The position numbers and the translations under genes are program-made. From CAYGTS01 sp964352905 (GTDB lineage Bacteria > Pseudomonadota > Gammaproteobacteria > JAHCLG01), in contig CAYGTS010000084.1 in NCBI GenBank assembly GCA_964352905.1, positions 1 to 11,689 on the forward strand: a DNA stretch of 11,689 nt, written 5' to 3'. Of this stretch, positions 5,754-11,689 are shown piece after piece; the first letter of the stretch is position 1, and the number at the start of each line of letters is the position of its first letter. The notes below the pieces were generated by a model, which was not told the origin of the DNA, did not search any database, and was given only the letters and a program-made list of their open reading frames with translations.

Positions 5754-6728
5754 TTATAGCCATTTTGAAAGTCTTAGCAATATTAATGTTAATGTCACAA
5801 TGCCGAGCGAAATTAATATCACGGCGTAAAAGGCTTGCTCGTGTTGCGCGCCTGGAATGCCTGCTACATTAATGCCTAATAAACCGGCAACATAAGAGAT
5901 TGGCATAAATATCACAGTTATGATTGATAATAAATACATGCGTTGATTTAATTGTTCCGTGATGCGGTTAATCAATTCTTCTTGAATAACGGTCGCCCGG
6001 TCTTTAGTGGCATCTAGGTCTTCAATATTACGGATTAAACTATCTAAAATTTCTCGTAAGTGCATTTTATCAAGATCATTTAGCCAACTGATTTTATCAG
6101 TTTGTAAGCGACTCAAGGCATCGCGTTGCGGAATTAAATAACGTCTTAGCAAAATGATTCTGCGTCGTACCGTTGATAACTCACTGCGAATAGCACTGAT
6201 TTTTTGATTACTCATGGTGTCTTCAAATTCGTCAGCTTGATCATCGAGTTGGCAAACAATGTCGGCTAAGTGATTGGTTAACTCATCGCAGACACTAATT
6301 AAAAAATCGCCAGCATCTTTAGGACCGTCTTGCGTGAGCAAATGTTTCTCAATTTGATGAATGGCAGCAATGTGGCGATGTGACGTGGTTACAATAAGGT
6401 TTTTTGTGATCCAGATCCGCAATGAGAGCATATCAGCAGGATCAGCTCCCAGGTTATAATTAACGCCGCGTAGAATTAAAAACAAGCCATTGGCATGGAT
6501 TAAACTGCGTGGGCGTGTTTCTCGCATACACAAGGCTTCAGCAGTAATTTCATCCAATTGTAAATTATCGATTAACCATTTGTGACTATCCTGTTGATGA
6601 TGGTCGCAATGTAACCAAATCAGAGGATAGGCTTGTGGGTTTGCTTGATATTGCTCAATGCTAATTGCTTGTGCGCCGCCCAGGCCATCAAGCGCATAGA
6701 GAAAGGTTAAGATGGAATTTTCTAGCAT
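5754..6728 (-). CDS. ZntB-like CorA-family divalent cation transporter
   Basis: A 324-residue inner-membrane protein of the CorA/ZntB superfamily, pentameric channels or transporters for divalent cations. The large cytosolic N-terminal domain (1-260) includes the family segments RGVNYN (87-92) and ALCMRETRPR (65-74). A long charged helix runs from about 150 to 262, then two membrane helices at about 264-284 and 300-320. The pore signature is GINVAG at 285-290 in place of the GMN of Mg-transporting CorA. A changed middle residue is usual in the ZntB branch, which favours zinc rather than Mg, but this is inference. The C-terminus is short and hydrophobic up to KWL. The start at 6728 has no clear Shine-Dalgarno. 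It leads the rimK-rimB pair at 22 bp and follows the four-TM gene by 41 bp. Confidence 0.85.
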   Translation of the reverse strand: MLENSILTFLYALDGLGGAQAISIEQYQANPQAYPLIWLHCDHHQQDSHKWLIDNLQLDEITAEALCMRETRPRSLIHANGLFLILRGVNYNLGADPADMLSLRIWITKNLIVTTSHRHIAAIHQIEKHLLTQDGPKDAGDFLISVCDELTNHLADIVCQLDDQADEFEDTMSNQKISAIRSELSTVRRRIILLRRYLIPQRDALSRLQTDKISWLNDLDKMHLREILDSLIRNIEDLDATKDRATVIQEELINRITEQLNQRMYLLSIITVIFMPISYVAGLLGINVAGIPGAQHEQAFYAVILISLGIVTLTLILLRLSKWL

Positions 6729-6769
6729 AGTGCAAAAATTTTAAGGTTAAAGTAGCATTGTAACGCATG

Positions 6770-7468
6770 TTATCGTTTAATGGGAGGTCTTAAGTATTGG
6801 CTAAATTTACGACCGCCGCCGCCTTCGTCATCATCATCCCGCTGTTTGGTTTTTTTTGTAAACACATCATGATATTTTGTGGTTTCTGCGGCAGTAGATT
6901 CTACTGTAGTTTTTTTTGTAGTAGTTTTTTTAGTATCATGATCAAGTTTTGCTAAAATGTTGGCTTCTGTTTCATGTGGCATTGCATGAGGTTTATCCTT
7001 TTCAGGCTGTTGTTTTTTAGAAGAGGGTGGTTTAAACGCATATTCCGTAAAGATTGCCACCAGGATTGCTATACTAAGAATGACTAGAGTGACTGAGCTA
7101 ATGAGCGCAATATCACGATGATGTAGTACCCAGTAAGCCAAGCTAATAATCAGTAAGGAAAATAATGTGATGAGTATTTTCCGCAGTACTTTTTTAATAT
7201 GCTTGTCTTTGTTCGGAGTATCTTTATAAAACGAGGCTTGATTCCATGGCCGCCAAGCAAAATTAAGGTTGTGATTATACCAGGTGAGTCCTACAACAGC
7301 GATCCCTGCCGCAATCAGAGTTGCTACGATGACATGCTGTAGGGTTGGAATTGTTAGCGCAAAGAGTACCGCAGCGATAAGCAACAGGTTTACGCTAGCT
7401 TTAATGGCTTGCTGTTGGCGCCGGGTTAAATGACGTTTTTTTGTGTGTTTTAACAATGTATTAGCCAT
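6770..7468 (-). CDS. Four-TM membrane protein with low-complexity charged tail
   Basis: A 232-residue protein that I do not recognise. A very basic N-terminus (KHTKKRHLTRRQQQ, 7-20) precedes two membrane helices (about 25-41 and 46-64), a polar loop rich in Trp, Asn and Lys (65-95), and two further helices (about 97-115 and 120-141). By the positive-inside rule both ends are cytoplasmic. The final 90 residues are hydrophilic and low in complexity: KPPSSKKQQPEKDKP, a Thr/Lys run (KKTTTKKTT at 180-188), then DDDDEGGGG at 211-219. Such a tail is probably disordered and could bind protein or RNA. The start at 7468 is the first ATG and lacks a Shine-Dalgarno; upstream lies a 7-bp inverted repeat. 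Spacing (53 bp from the deacetylase gene, 41 bp to the ZntB-like gene) allows operon membership. It may be lineage-specific. Confidence 0.75.
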   Translation of the reverse strand: MANTLLKHTKKRHLTRRQQQAIKASVNLLLIAAVLFALTIPTLQHVIVATLIAAGIAVVGLTWYNHNLNFAWRPWNQASFYKDTPNKDKHIKKVLRKILITLFSLLIISLAYWVLHHRDIALISSVTLVILSIAILVAIFTEYAFKPPSSKKQQPEKDKPHAMPHETEANILAKLDHDTKKTTTKKTTVESTAAETTKYHDVFTKKTKQRDDDDEGGGGRKFSQYLRPPIKR

Positions 7469-7478
7469 GTTTATTCAG

Positions 7479-7501
7479 TAGTAATGATTCCGTTATTACT
7501 A
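7479..7501. promoter_or_regulatory. 7-bp inverted repeat upstream of the four-TM gene
   Basis: TAGTAAT (7479-7485) and ATTACTA (7495-7501) flank a 9-nt spacer in the 53-bp gap between the deacetylase-family gene and the four-TM gene. It is AT-rich and has no T-tract, so it fits an operator half-site pair better than a terminator. No convincing promoter was found with it. Confidence 0.35.
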
Positions 7502-7520
7502 GTACGGTTTCAATTGTAGC

Positions 7521-8441
7521 TTACTTTAGCAATGCTTGTATATGCTCAGTAGCACTTTCCGCAAGCGCTCGTAGATTATAACCACCTTCTAGTGAAGAGA
7601 TAATTTTCCCTTCACAACACTGATTGGCGATTTTGACTATATCTTCGGTAATGGTTTTATAATCTTCGCTAGTTAAATTAAGATTGGCGAGAGGATCATC
7701 TTTATGCGCATCAAACCCTGCAGAAATAAAAATAAATTCGGGCCGAAAATCAATCAGCTTGGGCCACCATTTTTCACGCATGAGTGGAATCAGATCATGG
7801 CCATCACTACCAGCCGGCATGGGTAAGTTGATAATGTGATCACTTACGGTGTTGGCACCAGAATAAGGATAAAAAGGATGTTGAAAAGAAGAGCAAAAGA
7901 AAATATTTTCAGTATCTTTGATAATATCTTCAGTACCATTACCATGATGAACATCAAAATCAATAATCGCAACACGCTGTAATTGCCAATGTTTTAGCGC
8001 ATGTAGTGCGGCAATGGCAATATTATTAAATAAACAAAATCCCATGGCATATTCATGTTCAGCATGGTGGCCGGGTGGTCGCACGCAACAAAATGCATTA
8101 GTTAATTTTTTTTGCATGACTAAATCAACTGCGGATAAATTTGCACCCACTGCATATAATGCTGCGTCATAACTGCTGGCGTTAATTAATGTATCAGGAT
8201 CTAACGCCACGTGACCTTCGGTGGGTGTTAAATTTTCCACTTGTTTGATGTAACTTTTATCGTGTGCTAAGGCAATTTGATCCGTATTTGCCATGGGTGC
8301 TTGGCCATGTTGCAGTTGATCATAGAGTTTGCTTTGATGCAGAAAATCGATAATAGCAGTGATGCGCTGCGGACTTTCTGGGTGCATTTGCCCCATTTCA
8401 TGTTCAAGAAAAATAGGATGAGTAATAAATCCAGTACTCAT
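7521..8441 (-). CDS. Histone deacetylase/acetylpolyamine amidohydrolase family hydrolase
   Basis: A 306-residue zinc-dependent deacetylase of the class II HDAC-like superfamily. Conserved blocks are HPESPQR (20-26), the charge-relay RPPGHHAE (121-128, with H125 and H126), GFCLFNN (134-140), the metal site DFDVHHGNGT (161-170; ligands D163 and H165), AGFDAH (241-246; third ligand D244) and EGGYNL (285-290; catalytic Tyr288). All catalytic residues are present, so it should remove acetyl groups from acetyl-lysine, acetylpolyamines or a similar amide. It is cytoplasmic. Its ATG overlaps the malic enzyme stop as ATGA, so translation depends on the upstream gene. The coupling with a carbon-metabolism enzyme suggests a link to protein acetylation or acetyl-group turnover, but the substrate is unknown. 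The same bacterial family includes acetoin-utilisation-type proteins (AcuC). Confidence 0.9.
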   Translation of the reverse strand: MSTGFITHPIFLEHEMGQMHPESPQRITAIIDFLHQSKLYDQLQHGQAPMANTDQIALAHDKSYIKQVENLTPTEGHVALDPDTLINASSYDAALYAVGANLSAVDLVMQKKLTNAFCCVRPPGHHAEHEYAMGFCLFNNIAIAALHALKHWQLQRVAIIDFDVHHGNGTEDIIKDTENIFFCSSFQHPFYPYSGANTVSDHIINLPMPAGSDGHDLIPLMREKWWPKLIDFRPEFIFISAGFDAHKDDPLANLNLTSEDYKTITEDIVKIANQCCEGKIISSLEGGYNLRALAESATEHIQALLK

Positions 8442-10168
8442 TTTAAGGCATCATCTGTAACTTTAACATAAGGATAATACTGTGGTTGCCACATGGCGTT
8501 ATTGATAATTTCTTCGATATCACTTTTTTCATCAATATTGGCTAAACCATCTTGTATGGCCTGTTTAGCAACTGCAATGGCAATGCTTCTAGAAATCATG
8601 CGGGCATCATTAATATCTGGTAGTAAAGGTTTGGTGCGATCTTTTAACACGGGCGCGTGATCACTCAACGTGCTACACGCAGCCCAAATCATATTGTCAT
8701 GTACTCGCGCTGCTTTTGCGCAAATCACACCCAAACCTAACCCTGGAAAAACTAAGGCATTATTGCTTTGTGCGATTTCATAGGTTTTGCCGTTATAATC
8801 AACCGGGCCAAAAGGGCTGCCTGTCGCAATCAAAGCACGACCATCAGTCCATTGAATGATGTTTTGTGGTGTTGCTTCCGCTTTGGAAGTAGGATTGGAT
8901 AACGGCAAAATAATCGGTTGATGAACATTTTTTGCCATTTCTTTGATAATTTCCTCGCTAAATGCACCGGTAACTGTTGAACAACCAATTAAGATAGTGG
9001 GTTTAACATGGCGTACGACATCAAAGAGATTAATATTTTTGCTGTTAGCAACTTCCCAGTTAGTTAGTTCTTCACGTGTGCGCGCATATGGCTCTTGGAA
9101 GAATAATAATCCCTTCATATCATTAATTAATAAACCTTCACGATCGATAATCCAAAAACGTTGATTGGCTTGTTGCTCGGTAAGGCCTGAGCGGATCATG
9201 GCGTCTTTAATTTGATCGGCAATACCGCACCCTGCAGTACCGCCACCAAAAATTACCACACGTTGATCAGTAATTTCTGTTTGCGTGGCTTTAACGCCGG
9301 CTAGAATACAAGCCAAGGTTACCGCCCCCGTACCTTGCATATCATCATTAAAGGTACACATATGATCGCGATAGCGGTTTAAATTTTTACGCGCATTATC
9401 ACGTCCAAAATCTTCCCAATGTAAATAAACGTGTGGGAATTTTTTTTGTACGGCAGTGACAAATTGGCTAATAAAGTCATCGTATTCTTTACCGCTAATG
9501 CGTTCATGGCGCCAGCCTAAATACATGGGGTCATCGAGTAATTTTTTGTTGTTGGTGCCCACATCGAGTTGGATCGGTATGACATGATGAGGATGAATAC
9601 CGCCGCATAAGGTATAAACGGCTAATTTGGCAATGCAAATATCCATGCCGCCAATGCCTTGGTCGCCAATCCCAAGTACGCCTTCACCATCGGTGACCAC
9701 GATTAAATCAACATCAGGATTTAAGCGGTTTTCCAGAATCATTTCAACGTGCTCAATTTCGGGATAAGAAATGTATAAGCCGCGTGATTTGCGTAATTCT
9801 AAACTAAAGCGTTCTACCGCTTCACCAACAGTGGGTGTATAAATAACGGGCAACATTTCTTTTAAATGTTGGCTAATGACTGCGAAGAATAACGTTTCAT
9901 TGGTATCGTGCAGGGTATTTAAATAAATATTTTTTTGCAGATTATTGGCTTTTTCTAAGTATTGGTGGTAAATGCGATTAGCTTGTTGTTCAAGGGTTTC
10001 AATGGCACAAGATAGTTTACCAATCAAATTAAAATCAATGCGCTCCTTTTCGGAAAAGGCACTCCCTTTATTAAGTTTGGCAGCATTTAAGATTTTAAAA
10101 CCAGACATTGCGGTTTCAATATGAGAAATTTTGTCATGTTGATCGCGGATCTCTTTGAAATAAAGCAT
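8438..10168 (-). CDS. maeA: NAD-dependent malic enzyme (oxaloacetate-decarboxylating)
   Basis: A 576-residue enzyme that oxidatively decarboxylates L-malate to pyruvate and CO2. It belongs to the long, animal/E. coli MaeA (SfcA)-type branch rather than the MaeB type, judging by length and motifs. Visible are YTPTVGEA (110-117; catalytic Tyr110), VVTDGEGVLGIGDQGIGGM (157-175), catalytic Lys181 in IAKL, metal ligands E252, D253 and D276 in WEDFGRDNA and FNDDMQGTG, the nucleotide loop FGGGTAGCGIAD (307-318) and LSNPTSKAEATP in the second half. NAD preference is inferred from branch membership. The ATG at 10168 is chosen because AGGA lies 8 nt upstream. Its end overlaps the deacetylase start by 4 bp. 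It is preceded by a 387-bp gap. It probably feeds pyruvate from C4 acids or amino acids. Confidence 0.93.
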   Translation of the reverse strand: MLYFKEIRDQHDKISHIETAMSGFKILNAAKLNKGSAFSEKERIDFNLIGKLSCAIETLEQQANRIYHQYLEKANNLQKNIYLNTLHDTNETLFFAVISQHLKEMLPVIYTPTVGEAVERFSLELRKSRGLYISYPEIEHVEMILENRLNPDVDLIVVTDGEGVLGIGDQGIGGMDICIAKLAVYTLCGGIHPHHVIPIQLDVGTNNKKLLDDPMYLGWRHERISGKEYDDFISQFVTAVQKKFPHVYLHWEDFGRDNARKNLNRYRDHMCTFNDDMQGTGAVTLACILAGVKATQTEITDQRVVIFGGGTAGCGIADQIKDAMIRSGLTEQQANQRFWIIDREGLLINDMKGLLFFQEPYARTREELTNWEVANSKNINLFDVVRHVKPTILIGCSTVTGAFSEEIIKEMAKNVHQPIILPLSNPTSKAEATPQNIIQWTDGRALIATGSPFGPVDYNGKTYEIAQSNNALVFPGLGLGVICAKAARVHDNMIWAACSTLSDHAPVLKDRTKPLLPDINDARMISRSIAIAVAKQAIQDGLANIDEKSDIEEIINNAMWQPQYYPYVKVTDDALK

Positions 10169-10555
10169 GTGAAGAATCCTTATTCATTAACGTGATACCG
10201 TGAAGTGTAGCAGCTTTAGATTCAGAGGTAGAGGGGTTGGTTAAAAAATTTACAAGGCCTGGGGATATTAAGTCCCAACGTACGACTATCTTTATTTCAC
10301 GCTGACTGCCACTAGCCAGGCTGCTGCACTTCGCACGTGATGACGAAAAATTCCCCGTCATCGCGAGGAGCGATAGCGACGACGCGATCCAGGGTTAGGA
10401 TCTTTGATTTTGTAAAATTCCACAGTACTTGCTATCGATTCCACTGCACTAACAAGTATCACTTTTAACATCTTTCTGACTGCCAATCCTCGCGAAATCT
10501 GAACGTTCTCGGTGCAATTCACCTTCAAACTTGCTGAATAGATACGATCTTTTAA
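10169..10555. other. 387-bp intergenic region without a convincing gene
   Basis: It separates the rdgC stop from the malic enzyme start. It holds the second 39-bp dispersed repeat (10355-10393). The 10-mer CTGACTGCCA occurs twice (near 10302 and near 10478), suggesting that further degenerate repeat material fills the region. Short minus-strand ORFs cross it (10361-10134, running into maeA, and 10471-10358), but neither has a ribosome site or recognisable protein. No clear terminator for rdgC and no good promoter for maeA were found, although both should lie here. Confidence 0.6.
10355..10393 (+). repeat. Degenerate 39-bp dispersed repeat, copy 2
   Basis: It begins CCGTCATCGCGAGGAGCG and ends GACGCGATCCAGG, and aligns to the minus strand of 4287-4325 at about 29 of 39 positions. 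It is more GC-rich than its surroundings and closer to the CGTCATTGCGAG...GCAATCCAGG consensus type than copy 1. TCGC (10361-10364) and GCGA (10370-10373) can form a small hairpin inside it. Confidence 0.65.
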
Positions 10556-11503
10556 CTATACAGCTTCTGCCAACGCGGCTTTGCTGATCGCATCAACATT
10601 GCTCATTTCCTGCCAGCCACCTAATTCTCTCTGCAGTAATTCGATCAATTGGGTTAATTCCGCTGACATAATCGCAAAATCCCGATCAATTTGTTCAACC
10701 TGTGATTCAACGTGTATATCATTAATCTGATCTTTAATAATATCCAGAAAGCGAATATTACGCAGGCTCATGTCTTCATTTAATGTAAAGGCAATTTTTT
10801 CATCCCAAGTTAAACCAAGTGATGTGATTTTTTTGCCAGAACGTAAATGATTGCGAATGTCTTGGTGATATAAATCTTGTTTGGAACAGCGAATACTACC
10901 TAACCCTTTTGGATCAATCATCGTACAATTTTCAGCTAGCTCAAAGGCTTTTGGCACGCTTTGCTCTAATACCCATTCTGTCATTTTGCTGCTGGGATTG
11001 TGTTTTGTTTCAGGGGGACGCAAGTCAAAACGACCAACACAATCACGAATGAGTACGGTTATTTCTTCGGCAACACTGTGACTGCTGCTATCCACTAACA
11101 AGCAATTTAAATGATGATCAAAATAAAACGGCGTGATATTTTTTTTGGTAAATGCCTGCGGCAATAAATCAAAAATCACTTCATCACGTAATGATTTTTT
11201 TTCTTTGGCAGATAGAATGCGATTTTCTGCAGCAGCAAATTTCTTGATTTTTTCATGATGCGCTTCACGGATCACCTGTGGTGGTAAAATTTTATCCTCA
11301 CGGCAGGCATGCATTAAGCGATAACCATTACACTCATGTACCAGTTGATCCGAATTTTCCCCCAAAGGACTCACCCAGCCAAAACTAAAATGGGCAACTT
11401 TATGGCAGGGTTTAAAGGTTTTTATCGCTAATTCTTCAGCCAAGTCATTGGTGGATAAATTCATGGGTTGGCATAGGCGAAAGATTTGGAGATTTTTAAT
11501 CAT
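10556..11503 (-). CDS. rdgC: RdgC, recombination-associated nucleoid protein
   Basis: A 315-residue homologue of E. coli RdgC (303 residues), a ring-shaped dimeric DNA-binding protein that restrains RecA-driven strand exchange. Family segments in order: KNLQIFRL at the N-terminus; FGWVSPLGENSD (about 41-52, matching the GWVPPMGSHSD region of E. coli); REDKILPPQVIREA (about 69-82); KKSLRDEVIFDLLPQAFTK (about 103-121); TEWVLEQ in the middle; RCSKQDLYHQDIRNHLRSGK, LGLTWDEKIAFTLNED and SLRNIRFLDIIKDQ in the last third. A Shine-Dalgarno AGGAA lies 5 nt before the ATG at 11503, and a TATAAT box lies at 11539-11544 on the minus strand, so it probably has its own promoter. The C-terminus is about 10 residues longer than in E. 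coli. It is separated from maeA by a large gap and is likely monocistronic. Confidence 0.95.
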   Translation of the reverse strand: MIKNLQIFRLCQPMNLSTNDLAEELAIKTFKPCHKVAHFSFGWVSPLGENSDQLVHECNGYRLMHACREDKILPPQVIREAHHEKIKKFAAAENRILSAKEKKSLRDEVIFDLLPQAFTKKNITPFYFDHHLNCLLVDSSSHSVAEEITVLIRDCVGRFDLRPPETKHNPSSKMTEWVLEQSVPKAFELAENCTMIDPKGLGSIRCSKQDLYHQDIRNHLRSGKKITSLGLTWDEKIAFTLNEDMSLRNIRFLDIIKDQINDIHVESQVEQIDRDFAIMSAELTQLIELLQRELGGWQEMSNVDAISKAALAEAV

Positions 11504-11538
11504 GGCGCTTCCTGGTTATGCTGTTTAAAAAGGCGCTT

Positions 11539-11553
11539 ATTATAACCGATCGG
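11539..11553 (-). promoter_or_regulatory. rdgC -10 box with adjacent 8-bp palindrome
   Basis: On the minus strand a consensus TATAAT (11544-11539) lies 35 nt before the rdgC ATG. The palindrome CCGATCGG (11546-11553) is immediately upstream of it, in the spacer of the promoter. No good -35 is present at 16-18 bp, suggesting either an activator or a weak promoter. Confidence 0.5.
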
Positions 11554-11610
11554 AAATCAAATGAGAGGATTTTTCCCAGAATAGCCCATTATTTAGTATT
11601 ATCTTTTTTA

Positions 11611-11638
11611 GTAACTGCTCACTCCGTAGCAGGGAACG
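11611..11638 (-). repeat. Right copy of window-flanking 28-bp inverted repeat
   Basis: GTAACTGCTCACTCCGTAGC continuing to GGGAACG is the reverse complement of bases 1-28 with a single difference. Within this copy CTGCT and AGCAG can form a 5-bp stem around an 8-nt loop; the one mismatch in the left copy disrupts that stem. It lies about 67 bp upstream of the rdgC -10 box. Confidence 0.85.
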
Positions 11639-11689
11639 TCCATCTTTGGGCTAAAAACGGCGAAAATCTTTTATCGAAATGCTCATTTA

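Larger units (their letters stand above)
11504..11689. other. rdgC upstream region and right window end
   Basis: Apart from the rdgC promoter and the 28-bp repeat, no gene is seen. The heptamers TAGCCCA (11582-11588) and TGGGCTA (11647-11653) are inverted copies bracketing the 28-bp repeat, so the repeat may be the core of a slightly longer element of about 72 bp. Confidence 0.45.

Noticed and set aside
10134..10361. 75-codon minus-strand ORF overlapping the malic enzyme start
   Set aside because: It begins inside the dispersed repeat, has no ribosome site, and runs into the 5' end of maeA in another frame. The composition looks like translated repeat DNA.
10358..10471. 37-codon minus-strand ORF in the rdgC-maeA gap
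   Set aside because: No Shine-Dalgarno, no recognisable domain, and its last third is the 39-bp repeat. Open frame of this length is expected by chance.
1..11689. CRISPR array, toxin-antitoxin pair, tRNA/rRNA or phage genes
   Set aside because: No regularly spaced repeats, cloverleaf-like sequences or phage/defence gene sets were seen; the only defence-like item is the decayed ATPase/DUF234 gene.

Overview
The window looks like a chromosomal segment of an AT-leaning gammaproteobacterium. RdgC is restricted to beta/gammaproteobacteria, and RimK, ZntB-type CorA and a MaeA-type malic enzyme fit that. The Lys/Ala-rich histone-like protein and the decayed DUF234-type ATPase suggest, weakly, a Legionellales/Coxiellaceae-like or other host-associated lineage; this is inference from gene content, not a placement. 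Most of the content is housekeeping or metabolic. The unusual material lies in repeats, palindromes and gene decay between and around those genes.

Left part (1-3190): a PlsC-family acyltransferase on the minus strand starts 14 bp from a divergent thpR (RNA 2',3'-cyclic phosphodiesterase). Just after thpR is a perfect 36-bp palindrome whose right flank carries an extended -10 promoter. This promoter reads into an archaeal-type AAA ATPase/DUF234 gene that has lost its central part, including Walker B, and is frameshifted at the deletion junction. Next comes a very basic coiled-coil protein resembling histone H1. Its stop codon lies inside one of two 9-bp direct repeats bracketing a 67-bp element with terminal inverted repeats, which is a MITE-like insertion. 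A 12-bp perfect hairpin then separates it from the convergent genes.

Middle (3188-4348): on the minus strand, a 54-residue rubredoxin (GTG start) is translationally coupled through a TGATG overlap to a DUF3025 protein. Upstream are alternative hairpins and one copy of a degenerate ~39-bp dispersed repeat.

Right part (4349-11503): seven minus-strand genes in the order rdgC, malic enzyme, histone-deacetylase-family hydrolase, four-TM membrane protein, ZntB-like transporter, rimK (TTG start), rimB-like protease. Malic enzyme and the deacetylase overlap by 4 bp (ATGA); rimK and rimB are 6 bp apart. Likely transcription units are rdgC alone, malic enzyme + deacetylase (perhaps reading on), and ZntB-rimK-rimB. 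The 387-bp gap between rdgC and malic enzyme holds no convincing gene but has a second copy of the 39-bp repeat in opposite orientation.

The window is bracketed by a 28-bp sequence at 1-28 and, inverted with one mismatch, at 11611-11638, a pair of dispersed repeats that could support inversion of the whole segment. I see no clear defence operon, CRISPR array, tRNA or rRNA. The most intriguing candidate system is the palindrome-promoter-ATPase/nuclease locus, here in decayed form.
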